Positions 1 through 6,803 of a DNA stretch of 11,153 nucleotides are shown one piece after another (position 1 is the first letter of the stretch; each line of letters begins with the position of its first letter). Source of the DNA: an uncultured Saprospiraceae bacterium (GTDB taxonomy: Bacteria; Bacteroidota; Bacteroidia; Chitinophagales; Saprospiraceae). The stretch is from the NCBI GenBank assembly GCA_937952155.1, contig CALFYH010000245.1, positions 1 through 11,153 of the forward strand. Reading direction: 5' to 3'. The notes under the pieces are model-generated. The model saw only the letters and a program-made list of their open reading frames with translations, was not told the DNA's origin and made no database searches. Made by a program: the position numbers and the translations under genes.

Positions 1-92
1 ATTTTTAATCTCAATGGATGAGCTAATGCTCTCATCAACTCCGACGAATAATGTAATTTGCCGGTGTCAAAAGTGACTTTTGTACCTCTCAT
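1..92 (-). CDS. ArsR-type winged-helix transcriptional regulator, N-terminal fragment (runs off left edge)
   Basis: Reading the minus strand from an ATG at 92 gives 30 codons that stay open to the window edge. The visible protein begins MRGTKVTFDTG and continues into SSELMRALAHPLRLK. The phrase LMRALAHPLRLK is the usual first helix of ArsR-type HTH proteins (pattern LxALAxPxRLxIL), so this is probably the start of a small DNA-binding repressor of roughly 100 residues. The recognition helix, wing and any ligand site lie outside the window, and no cysteine or histidine cluster is visible in the part present. A good Bacteroidota promoter lies 37-67 bases upstream (129-159), which supports this ATG. 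The next gene upstream on the same strand is another ArsR-type regulator (304-642). The two may be diverged duplicates. The effector is unknown. Confidence 0.7.
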   Translation of the reverse strand, partial: MRGTKVTFDTGKLHYSSELMRALAHPLRLK

Positions 93-128
93 TTTGTGTT
101 CCTTATTTTTTGTTTTAAGACCTTGGCA

Positions 129-159
129 CAAATATGACAAGTTATTTTAATATGACAAA
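129..159 (-). promoter_or_regulatory. Promoter candidate for the left ArsR-type gene
   Basis: On the minus strand there is TTTG at 159-156, a 19-base spacer, then CATATTTG at 136-129. This fits the Bacteroidota sigma-ABfr pattern (TTTG, about 19 bases, TAnnTTTG) with one mismatch in the -7 box. A start near 124 would give a leader of about 30 bases before the ATG at 92. The boxes lie inside a 10-base direct repeat (131-140 and 149-158). Confidence 0.5.
131..158. repeat. 10-base direct repeat overlapping the promoter boxes (possible operator)
   Basis: AATATGACAA occurs exactly at 131-140 and again at 149-158, with an 18-base period. On the minus strand this reads TTGTCATATT twice, one copy overlapping the -33 box and the other the -7 box of the promoter at 129-159. 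Placement over both boxes is what a repressor operator would look like, but part of the repeat is explained by the promoter consensus itself. ArsR-type proteins normally bind inverted repeats, so the binding protein is not identified. Confidence 0.4.
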
Positions 160-167
160 GAAAATAT

Positions 168-201
168 ATAAAAAAATTCTAATTTGTAATAAAAAAATTC
201 T
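168..201. repeat. 13-base A-tract direct repeat with 21-base period
   Basis: ATAAAAAAATTCT is present exactly at 168-180 and at 189-201. Each copy holds a run of seven A. The 21-base period is two helical turns, so the two A-tracts face the same side of the helix. They lie just upstream (in the minus-strand sense) of the -33 box at 156-159. They could act as an UP-like or bent-DNA element for that promoter, or be a simple consequence of the AT-rich spacer. Confidence 0.4.
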
Positions 202-303
202 CCTAATGCTAAAAATGCACTCAAAACGATTATAAAAGGTAAAAATTTACATCATAAATTGTTGATGATCATTAATTAATAATGCATGACTGAAAGTAAG
301 TCA

Positions 304-642
304 TTAACTGGTCAAATCTTCTACCAAAGTAGATATTTGTCCTAATCTTTCTTTGTCAAGGGAATAATAAATAAACTTCCCTTGTCTGTCTGTCGCTACT
401 ACACCTGCTCTCCTCAAGATAGCCAAATGTTGAGATGCTACTGACTGTTCCAACCTCAGTTTGATATAAATATCAGTGACTGTCATGGTCTCACCATCTT
501 CCAAAAGATCGATGATTCTCTGGCGAAGTTTGTGGTTAACGGCTCTGAGTACCAAAACAGCCTTTCTTAGGTCTGCGTAATCGAGCTGTACTTCCTTACT
601 TCCCTTTTTTAACGTAACGGTTTCGTTCTTCTTATTTCTCAT
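304..642 (-). CDS. ArsR-type winged-helix transcriptional regulator
   Basis: This is a 112-residue protein of about the normal ArsR/SmtB size. Residues 31-46 (LRAVNHKLRQRIIDLL) are the first HTH helices. Residues 65-80 (EQSVASQHLAILRRAG) are the recognition helix with the family's typical SxxSQHLxxLRxAG pattern, and 82-96 (VATDRQGKFIYYSLD) form the wing. The protein contains no cysteine, so it lacks the classical ELCVCDL-type metal site, and no C-terminal histidine cluster is seen. It is therefore probably not an arsenic or thiol-bound metal sensor, and its signal is unknown. The ATG at 642 is the only reasonable start, and the basic MRNKKN stretch before the domain is a short extension. It lies alone between tsaB (152 bases upstream) and a second ArsR-type gene downstream on the same strand. 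No clear promoter or terminator was recognised for it. Confidence 0.85.
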   Translation of the reverse strand: MRNKKNETVTLKKGSKEVQLDYADLRKAVLVLRAVNHKLRQRIIDLLEDGETMTVTDIYIKLRLEQSVASQHLAILRRAGVVATDRQGKFIYYSLDKERLGQISTLVEDLTS

Positions 643-794
643 GTGAAATGATTTGTTAGTTCACGGAATTCATATAGGATAATTCAATAACCTTGCCAAA
701 ACATATTAAAGGAACTACAAATTTTAAAATATTTTTATATGATAGAAGTTTATATATATAAAGAACAGTAAATGTTAGTTTAATGTTGTATATA

Positions 795-1475
795 TTAGAA
801 TAATTTTTTTTCTGACTTTGTGATAGATGGCATCTTAAAATATTCCGGTGTAAAATATGCTACATCCGAAAACTTACTCTCAAAATATGCGATTTCTGCT
901 GGTTGGGCCATATATTGAGCACTTGTACGATTGTGATGCATCTTTAGTGTATCTTGATGATATGCTTCGATAAATTTCTCAGCACCATCACCACAGATAT
1001 GTTTTGTACCCGAAAAGCTTGCAAATGAATGTTCATCAAAAATAATGGCATGAAGCGGAACCAATACATTTAAATTGTGGTCATACACCTCTGCATAGGC
1101 TTCCATTCTTCTAGCATCTATCAGCGAAATGATTACGTCTTGCGCTTTCAGTAAAGAAGGATCTACTCCACTGGCCAAAATATACAAGCTACTCAATGTA
1201 ATTAAAGGTATGTTCATGGCATAACAGATACCTTTGGCTGTTGCAGTTCCAATCCTTAATGATGTATAAGATCCAGGACCACTACTAAGTGCCACTGCGT
1301 CCAATTCTTTAAAACTATATCCAGCCTTATGGAGACATTGCTGAATGAGAATGGTCAATTTTTCTGTATGTGTATTGGTTTCTAATGACTCCTCAATATT
1401 TATGATAATACCATTTTTTGACAATGCAACCGAGCAGACATCTGTCGAAGTCTCAAGCAGAAGTATCAAGGCCAT
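795..1475 (-). CDS. tsaB: tRNA N6-threonylcarbamoyladenosine biosynthesis protein TsaB
   Basis: TsaB is a non-catalytic ASKHA-fold protein. It pairs with TsaD, and with TsaE, to put the threonylcarbamoyl group on A37 of tRNAs that read ANN codons, in the cytoplasm. The 226-residue product has the family's usual length. It opens with ILLLETSTDVCSVAL (the ASKHA phosphate-1-like strand), has the signature ALSSGPGSYTSLRIGTATAKG at about 62-82, and ends with the typical region DVAYFTPEYFKMP. The tail is short and lysine-rich. The gene begins 9 bases after the stop of the S41 protease gene, so the two are almost certainly cotranscribed. This pairing has no obvious shared pathway and is probably only a housekeeping operon. 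The partner genes tsaC, tsaD and tsaE are not in the window. Confidence 0.93.
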   Translation of the reverse strand: MALILLLETSTDVCSVALSKNGIIINIEESLETNTHTEKLTILIQQCLHKAGYSFKELDAVALSSGPGSYTSLRIGTATAKGICYAMNIPLITLSSLYILASGVDPSLLKAQDVIISLIDARRMEAYAEVYDHNLNVLVPLHAIIFDEHSFASFSGTKHICGDGAEKFIEAYHQDTLKMHHNRTSAQYMAQPAEIAYFESKFSDVAYFTPEYFKMPSITKSEKKLF

Positions 1476-1484
1476 AAGTGGTCA

Positions 1485-3119
1485 TTATTTGATTGCCAAT
1501 ATTTTTTTGTAACGGTTGCTATCCTTTAAGATTGAAATTGCTTCTTTGACCTCAGGGTCTTTATCTAATGTAAGCTGTACCTTGCCTTTTTGGAAATAAT
1601 ACCTAGAAACGATTTCTTTTTCTATTTCTTCTGTGATTTGCATTTTTGAAGCTTGAAGTTCATCAGATTTAGCAGCTGAAATTTTTTGTTTCAATTTTAC
1701 AATTTCATCACTCATTGTTTTGTCAGATGTTTCATCCATAGATTCCTTAGCCTTGTTAAGATATTTTTCTGTTTCTGTTTCGTATTGGAAATTTCTCTTT
1801 TTCAAATACTCTGCAAACCCTGCAAAATCTGTAAACTTAAACACGCCGATGGTATCTATTTTCTCCTTGTGTTGACAGAAATTATTGACATAATCAAAAA
1901 TAATGTGTTGGTCTATCAACGCTTGTGTAACGGCTGAAACTTTTCGGGCTGGAAGTTTCACATCAGGTGTCACACCTCCGCCATCCATTACTGTTCTTCC
2001 ATTTCTGGTTTTGAATTTTGATCGTTGGCTATCAGGGATATCTTTGGGTTCACCATTTTCATATTCAACACCTTGAATACATCGTCCACTTGGTATATAA
2101 TATTTAGATGTTGTGATTTTGAGTCTTGCATTATAGGGCAATTCCTTAGTATTCTGCACAAGACCTTTACCAAAAGATCTCTGTCCGATAAGTACTGCTC
2201 GATCCAAATCCTGCATTACACCAGAAACAATTTCAGATGCAGAAGCCGATCTTTTATCTATTAGAATTGCCAAAGGAATTTCCAAGTCACCAGGTTGAGA
2301 AAGCGTTTTGTATGTTTGGTCCCTTTCTTTTACCTTAGACTTAGTGGTGACGACAATTTCGCCATTTGGAATGAAAATATTACATATGTTTACAGCTTCG
2401 TGTAGTAATCCACCACCATTTTGCCTGAGATCCAGTATGATGCCAGACATGTTTGGGTTTTTTGTTTTTAATTCTCTAAGTGCTTTGCTTATATTGCTTC
2501 CAGCATTCTGTGTAAATGTGGTCAAAGATATATATCCTACACCATCTGCTACGAAACCAGAATATGGTACATTAGGAATGTTTACTTCACCTCTTTTGAC
2601 ATTGATGTCTTCAGCTAAATCACTTCCATTTTTCTTTATGCTCAATTTAATATCCGTTCCAGGGATACCGCGTAGGATGGCATTCACTTCTTCTATTTTT
2701 TTGCCTTCTATATTGATGCCATTTACAGAAATGATCTCATCTCCAGATTTTATACCTGCTGTAAGCGCCGGACCACCTTGATAAGCCTCAAGGATCATTA
2801 GCTTTTTTTGTACTAGGCCCACTCGCGCTCCAATACCTTGATATTTGTCATCTTCGTTGATCCAATAACTTTCTACCTGTGATTCAGAAACAAAATTTGT
2901 ATAAGGATCAAGTGAATGTGTCATAGCATCTATGGCCGTCCTCATGAGAGTCGAAGGATCTAATTCATCCGCAAAATTTGTATTGAGCTCTTTATAGACA
3001 CTTATGAAAATTTCAAGATTCTTGCTTATTTCAAAAAGCTTGTCGTTTTCTATGGTTATACCAGCAACAACTACCACCATCATCATTGATAGGATAGCTA
3101 CTTTAATACGTTTAGTCAT
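1485..3119 (-). CDS. S41 family C-terminal processing peptidase with PDZ domain
   Basis: This is a serine protease of the CtpA/Prc type that cleaves exported proteins near their C termini in the periplasm. The 544-residue product has an N-terminal membrane segment at about 5-22 (basic KR, then a hydrophobic run) that acts as a signal anchor or signal peptide, with no lipobox. A PDZ domain covers about 90-170 (YQGIGARVGL, then AGIKSGDEIISVNG). The protease core has LDLRQNGGGLL at 229-239 and the catalytic dyad Ser293 (middle serine of KRSASASE) and Lys318 (SFGKGLVQ). Gln322 sits four residues after the lysine, as in Bacillus CtpB. A lysine- and glutamate-rich helical region of about 150 residues follows, as in other Bacteroidota members. 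The gene lies 42 bases after the hydrolase gene and 9 before tsaB, so it is the middle gene of a likely operon. Its substrate cannot be inferred. Confidence 0.93.
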   Translation of the reverse strand: MTKRIKVAILSMMMVVVVAGITIENDKLFEISKNLEIFISVYKELNTNFADELDPSTLMRTAIDAMTHSLDPYTNFVSESQVESYWINEDDKYQGIGARVGLVQKKLMILEAYQGGPALTAGIKSGDEIISVNGINIEGKKIEEVNAILRGIPGTDIKLSIKKNGSDLAEDINVKRGEVNIPNVPYSGFVADGVGYISLTTFTQNAGSNISKALRELKTKNPNMSGIILDLRQNGGGLLHEAVNICNIFIPNGEIVVTTKSKVKERDQTYKTLSQPGDLEIPLAILIDKRSASASEIVSGVMQDLDRAVLIGQRSFGKGLVQNTKELPYNARLKITTSKYYIPSGRCIQGVEYENGEPKDIPDSQRSKFKTRNGRTVMDGGGVTPDVKLPARKVSAVTQALIDQHIIFDYVNNFCQHKEKIDTIGVFKFTDFAGFAEYLKKRNFQYETETEKYLNKAKESMDETSDKTMSDEIVKLKQKISAAKSDELQASKMQITEEIEKEIVSRYYFQKGKVQLTLDKDPEVKEAISILKDSNRYKKILAIK

Positions 3120-3161
3120 GTAATATATATATGAAAGGATATGATTTCAAAATTGATAAAC

Positions 3162-3935
3162 TTATTCCTTAATAAAATCAATAATTATGTCAAAAAGTTC
3201 AAGTGGTTGGTCAGCATGTACCCAATGTCCAGCATCTGAGATCGTTTTAAGTTGTGAATTTGGTAGAACATCCAATATCTCTGCCCAATCCTCATGAAGA
3301 ATATAATCTGATTTATCCCCTTTTATAAATAGTGTATTAGTCATTACACGGTGCGAAAATTGTACATTAGAAAGTATATCTTGATATTTTTTGAATAATA
3401 AGGGTAAATTCATTTTCCATTCAAATCCTCCTTCTTTATCTCTGCTAAGATTTTTCATAAGAAATTGGATAGTGCCCGTATCGTTCAAGTGGCTGCTTAG
3501 AATTTTTTCAACTTCACTTCTTGAAGTAACTTCCTTTAGATTTACATCAAACAGTGCATCGAACACACGTTGGTGATCACCTTCATATCTTTTAATACCT
3601 ATATCTACTACCACCAACTTGGAAATAATAGACTCGTAATCAGATACAAATTGTAAACAAGTCTTTCCACCCATGCTATGACCAATCAAAATCGGATTAT
3701 TTAAATGCAAATCATTAATAAGGTGGTAAATATCCTGAGCCAAGAGATGATAATTAAAGTCATCGGTATGAGGAGATCTTCCATGATCTCGTTGGTCCAC
3801 AAGAATGGTCATGAATCCGTTTTCAGCCAGTTTTTTTGCAATAAATTGCCAATTATCTAGCATTCCAAACAATCCATGAAGGATAATCACAGGATGTCCT
3901 TGACCCATTATTTTATAATTGAGCTGCGGATTCAT
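3162..3935 (-). CDS. Alpha/beta hydrolase, YbfF/ABHD11-like esterase
   Basis: This 257-residue single-domain alpha/beta hydrolase resembles E. coli YbfF and mitochondrial ABHD11 in length and motif order. Visible motifs are the oxyanion-loop phrase HGLFGMLDNW at 20-29, DQRDHGRSPH at 47-56, and the nucleophile elbow GHSMGGK with Ser87. The catalytic histidine is His237 in DAGHWVHADQP, and the acid is probably one of the aspartates in KGDKSDYI. There is no signal peptide, so it is cytoplasmic. YbfF acts on acyl esters and acyl-CoA-like substrates, but the natural substrate here is unknown. Members of this family are often annotated loosely as proline iminopeptidases or lipases, which is not supported here. 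It is the first gene of a probable minus-strand operon with the S41 protease and tsaB. The ATG at 3935 directly precedes the conserved first strand. Confidence 0.88.
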   Translation of the reverse strand: MNPQLNYKIMGQGHPVIILHGLFGMLDNWQFIAKKLAENGFMTILVDQRDHGRSPHTDDFNYHLLAQDIYHLINDLHLNNPILIGHSMGGKTCLQFVSDYESIISKLVVVDIGIKRYEGDHQRVFDALFDVNLKEVTSRSEVEKILSSHLNDTGTIQFLMKNLSRDKEGGFEWKMNLPLLFKKYQDILSNVQFSHRVMTNTLFIKGDKSDYILHEDWAEILDVLPNSQLKTISDAGHWVHADQPLELFDIIIDFIKE

Positions 3936-4184
3936 TGAGTTTGAAGGTGGTTTGAACTTTTTAGTATTGCGGTATAAAAAAATATATGCCTAATAAATGT
4001 AATATTGTTGTTGAAAGTTGTGTAATTTTGAAGATGTTTATCATTTAAATGTAAAATTTTGAAATTTCCTAAAAATAATTTGTCAGTATAATTTTTCATT
4101 TTTGTACAAATAAAATACATATAATATTGATAATCTGTATATTATAATTAAAATCAACACATGAGACAAAAATCACAGAGTATT

Positions 4185-4198
4185 ATGATTTATATCAT
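4185..4198 (+). promoter_or_regulatory. FNR/CRP-type operator upstream of ccoS
   Basis: ATGAT-TTAT-ATCAT is a perfect 14-base palindrome that keeps the TGATnnnnATCA core of the FNR consensus TTGATnnnnATCAA. Only the outermost base pair differs. Its centre (4191.5) is about 41 bases before the transcription start expected from the -7 box at 4221-4227, the standard position for a class II activator site. cbb3 oxidase genes are known FNR/Anr/FixK targets in other bacteria. Direct control here is an inference. Confidence 0.6.
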
Positions 4199-4220
4199 CT
4201 ATTATCGTAAAACTCCTTTC

Positions 4221-4230
4221 TACTTTGCAC
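4221..4230 (+). promoter_or_regulatory. Promoter -7 box candidate for the ccoS-ccoNO-ccoQ-ccoP operon
   Basis: TACTTTGCAC resembles the Bacteroidota -7 element TAnnTTTG, with one spacer base fewer than consensus. No TTG-type -33 element is visible about 19 bases upstream, which would fit a promoter that depends on an activator at the palindrome 4185-4198. The start point would be near 4232, leaving a leader of only about 14 bases before the ccoS ATG at 4246. Confidence 0.5.
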
Positions 4231-4245
4231 CTAAATTCGTATAGA

Positions 4246-4413
4246 ATGAATATTATTCTTTATCTGATTATAATAAGTTTGGTGGTAGCCGGCGGTTTTT
4301 TAGCAGCTTTTTTTTGGGCAGTAAGAAACGGTCAATACGATGACGGATACACACCAGGCGTTAGGATTTTGTTGGATGATGATATGATAGATAAAAACAA
4401 TAAAACCAATTAG
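4246..4413 (+). CDS. ccoS: cbb3-type cytochrome oxidase assembly protein CcoS
   Basis: CcoS (FixS) is a tiny inner-membrane protein needed to mature cbb3 oxidase. In other bacteria, loss of it leaves the enzyme without its b-type hemes and copper. The 55-residue product has one membrane helix (about 3-25) ending in the family hallmark FWAVRNGQYDD (23-33), followed by the conserved PGVRILLDDD segment and a short charged tail. I chose the ATG at 4246 because the hallmark order begins right after it. The in-frame TTG at 4225 lies inside the predicted -7 promoter box, so it would be upstream of the transcript. It is the first gene of the oxidase operon, 20 bases before the ccoN-ccoO fusion. The copper ATPase gene ccoI, often directly upstream of ccoS, is absent here. 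Confidence 0.9.
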   Translation: MNIILYLIIISLVVAGGFLAAFFWAVRNGQYDDGYTPGVRILLDDDMIDKNNKTN

Positions 4414-4433
4414 TAAATTTTAAAAACTGTCTT

Positions 4434-6563
4434 ATGGCAAATTTAGAAACATTTAGTTACGACAACAAGATTGTACGCAACTTTGCCTACGCTTCTGTTA
4501 TCTTTGGGGTAATCGGAATGTTGGTAGGTATCATTGCGGCCCTTCAATTAGTTTTTCCAGTAATGAATTTTGGGTTGGCAGAAACCACCTATGGTAGAAT
4601 TCGTCCTTTACATACCAATGCAGTAATCTTCGCATTTGTAGGTAATGGAATTTTTACTGGAGTTTACTATTCTTTACAACGATTGCTTAAAACCAGAATG
4701 TTTAGCGATGTCCTCTCGAATCTTCATTTTTGGGGATGGCAGCTCATCATCTTATCAGCAGCTATCACACTGCCTTTAGGGCTTACAAGTAGCCATGAAT
4801 ATGCAGAACTTATATGGCCGATTGATATTGCTATCGCTGTGGTATGGGTTATTTTTGGTATCAATATGTTTGGAACTATTCTAAAAAGAAGAGAACAACA
4901 TCTTTATGTGGCCATTTGGTTTTATATAGCTACTTGGATTACAGTAACTGTTCTTCATATCTTCAACAATATTCAGATACCAGTAAGCATGTTTAAAGGT
5001 ATTTATGCCTTTGCTGGTGTTCAAGACGCATTGATTCAATGGTGGTATGGTCACAATGCCGTAGCATTTTTCCTCACAACACCTTATTTGGGACTGATGT
5101 ACTACTTCATGCCAAAAGCAGCCAATAGACCAGTGTACTCTTATAAGTTATCAATAATCCACTTCTGGGCTTTGATCTTTATCTATATTTGGGCTGGACC
5201 TCACCACCTATTATATACATCACTTCCTGACTGGGCTCAATCACTAGGTACTGTATTCTCTATCATGCTGATCGCACCTTCTTGGGGCGGTATGTTGAAT
5301 GGTCTTTTGACATTAAGAGGTGTATGGGACAAAGTTAGAACTGATCCTATTCTTAAGTTTTTTGTAGTGGCTGTTACTGCTTATGGTATGGCAACATTAG
5401 AAGGACCACTATTATCTGTAAAATCACTTAACGCTATCACACACTATACTGACTGGACTGTAGGCCACGTGCATATCGGTGCTTTGGGTTGGAATGGTAT
5501 GTTGACCTTCGGTATGTTGTATTGGTTGATCCCTAGAATATATGGAACCAAGTTGTATTCTGTAAAACTTGCAAATACACACTTTTGGATCGGTACATTA
5601 GGAATTCTATTTTATGCGATTCCATTATATTGGGCTGGTTGGACACAATCTTTAATGTGGAAGCAATTTACAGCTGATGGTTTCCTTCAATATGGAAACT
5701 TCCTCGAAACAGTAACTCAAATCCTTCCAATGTATCTCATCAGAGCCATAGGAGGAACGATCTACTTTACAGGTGTAATCGTCATGATATACAACCTTAT
5801 AAAAACTGTACAAAGTGGTACTCTTATCGCAAATCAAGAAGCATCAGCACCAGCATTGGTTGCTTATGAAGCACATAATAATGAATATTGGCATAAATGG
5901 ATAGAAAGAAAACCAATCCAAATGCTGATAATAAGTGCTGTTTTAGTATTGATCGGTGGATTGATAGAGATTGTGCCAATGTTAATGATCGATGACAATG
6001 TACCTAAAATTGCATCAGTCAAACCTTATACTCCACTTGAATGGGAAGGACGAGATATTTATATTAGAGAAGGATGTGTTGGTTGTCACTCTCAAATGGT
6101 GAGACCTTTCAGATCTGAAACTGAACGATATGGTGAATACTCTAAATCAGGTGAATTTATATATGACAGACCTTTCCTTTGGGGAAGTAAGCGTACTGGC
6201 CCTGATTTACATAGAGTTGGTGCCAAATATCCGGATAGCTGGCATTATAATCATATGTTAGACCCAACTTCTATGGCTCCTGGATCTATCATGCCGCCAT
6301 ATCCATGGTTGCACAAAAATGATCTGAATACATCATATACTGCATCAAAAATCAAAATTTTGCAATCATTAGGAACACCATATCCTGAAGGATTTGCAGA
6401 TAAAGCAGTAGAAGATCTTAAAATTCAGGCTAAAAAAGTAGCCGCAAGCCTTGCAAAAGACAAAATCACACAGGAGAATCTTGAAAATAAAGAAATTGTA
6501 GCCTTGATCGCATATTTGCAGAGATTAGGTACCGACATTAAGGTCAAAGACTCTTCTAAATAA
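4434..6563 (+). CDS. ccoNO: cbb3-type cytochrome c oxidase, fused subunits I and II (CcoN-CcoO)
   Basis: This 709-residue fusion joins the catalytic heme-copper subunit CcoN (about 1-470, twelve membrane helices) to the membrane-anchored cytochrome c subunit CcoO (about 490-709). It reduces O2 to water with high affinity in the inner membrane and pumps protons. The metal ligands are all present: His60 and His347 for heme b, His345 for heme b3, and His207, His257 and His258 for CuB. Tyr251 is the cross-linked tyrosine and Glu323 (TLEGPLLS) sits near heme b3. As I recall, these numbers match those of Pseudomonas stutzeri CcoN. The CcoO part has its own membrane helix at about 495-517, the heme c site CVGCH (548-552) and the axial methionine in GSIMPPYPWL (Met620). 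The fusion is known in Bacteroidota. There is no stop codon or frameshift at the junction. ccoQ follows after 26 bases. Confidence 0.96.
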   Translation: MANLETFSYDNKIVRNFAYASVIFGVIGMLVGIIAALQLVFPVMNFGLAETTYGRIRPLHTNAVIFAFVGNGIFTGVYYSLQRLLKTRMFSDVLSNLHFWGWQLIILSAAITLPLGLTSSHEYAELIWPIDIAIAVVWVIFGINMFGTILKRREQHLYVAIWFYIATWITVTVLHIFNNIQIPVSMFKGIYAFAGVQDALIQWWYGHNAVAFFLTTPYLGLMYYFMPKAANRPVYSYKLSIIHFWALIFIYIWAGPHHLLYTSLPDWAQSLGTVFSIMLIAPSWGGMLNGLLTLRGVWDKVRTDPILKFFVVAVTAYGMATLEGPLLSVKSLNAITHYTDWTVGHVHIGALGWNGMLTFGMLYWLIPRIYGTKLYSVKLANTHFWIGTLGILFYAIPLYWAGWTQSLMWKQFTADGFLQYGNFLETVTQILPMYLIRAIGGTIYFTGVIVMIYNLIKTVQSGTLIANQEASAPALVAYEAHNNEYWHKWIERKPIQMLIISAVLVLIGGLIEIVPMLMIDDNVPKIASVKPYTPLEWEGRDIYIREGCVGCHSQMVRPFRSETERYGEYSKSGEFIYDRPFLWGSKRTGPDLHRVGAKYPDSWHYNHMLDPTSMAPGSIMPPYPWLHKNDLNTSYTASKIKILQSLGTPYPEGFADKAVEDLKIQAKKVAASLAKDKITQENLENKEIVALIAYLQRLGTDIKVKDSSK

Positions 6564-6589
6564 TACATTAACCATTAAATTTATCATTC

Positions 6590-6754
6590 ATGGCAAAATA
6601 TATATTAGAAGGCGCAGGTAACATAAACTGGATGGCCATTTTTGCACTGCTGACATTTGTAATAATTTTTACTGTCAGCGCATTATTGGCATTTAGAAAA
6701 AATAATCCTGTAATCAAAAGGATGGAAAACCTTCCACTTGATGACGATGCCTGA
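6590..6754 (+). CDS. ccoQ: CcoQ-like small subunit of cbb3 oxidase
   Basis: This short frame encodes 54 residues beginning MAKYILEGAG and ending ENLPLDDDA. It has one hydrophobic helix (about 16-36), then the basic stretch FRKNNPVIKR and the acidic LPLDDDA tail. The same order (single helix, basic segment, LPxDD-type end) is typical of CcoQ/FixQ, the non-catalytic subunit that stabilises cbb3 oxidase in the inner membrane. The gene sits exactly where ccoQ is expected, 26 bases after the ccoN-ccoO fusion and 49 bases before ccoP. Residue-level similarity within this family is low, so the name rests on position, size and topology. It is short enough to be missed by length-filtered gene calling. 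Confidence 0.83.
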   Translation: MAKYILEGAGNINWMAIFALLTFVIIFTVSALLAFRKNNPVIKRMENLPLDDDA

Positions 6755-6803
6755 GATCAAATCAATTTTAAAATTCATTATTAAATAATAAATCAAAAAT
6801 AAA

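Larger units (their letters stand above)
3936..4245. other. Divergent AT-rich intergenic region
   Basis: These 310 bases separate the minus-strand hydrolase operon from the plus-strand cbb3 cluster and should hold both promoters. I see no convincing gene. The plus-facing side (4185-4245) has an FNR-type palindrome and a -7 box, listed separately. The 3936-4184 part is very AT-rich, and I could not pick out a clear minus-strand TAnnTTTG promoter for the hydrolase operon in it. No terminator hairpin or longer repeat is evident. Confidence 0.6.

Noticed and set aside
250..269. Short inverted repeat CATCA/TGATG downstream of the complete ArsR-type gene
   Set aside because: A five-base stem in AT-rich DNA is expected by chance, and no T-run or other context supports it.
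286..304. Stem of ATGACT and AGTCAT just after the complete ArsR-type gene as a terminator
   Set aside because: Only six base pairs, AT-rich, and no T-run follows in the direction of transcription.
749..762. Perfect palindrome TTTATATATATAAA between the ArsR-type gene and tsaB
   Set aside because: A run of alternating A and T is palindromic by composition; there is no G or C to make it informative.
2308..2781. Plus-strand open frame of 157 codons
   Set aside because: It lies wholly opposite the S41 protease gene and its product is an antisense-type composition with no motif.
3932..4120. Minus-strand frame of 62 codons overlapping the hydrolase start by four bases (ATGA)
   Set aside because: The overlap resembles translational coupling, but the sequence is dominated by AT-rich codons (Asn, Lys, Phe, Ile), shows no domain, and fills the region where the hydrolase promoter must lie. 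Probably chance.
4225..4245. TTG at 4225 as an upstream start for ccoS
   Set aside because: It would place the start inside the predicted -7 promoter box and add residues not found before the CcoS membrane helix.
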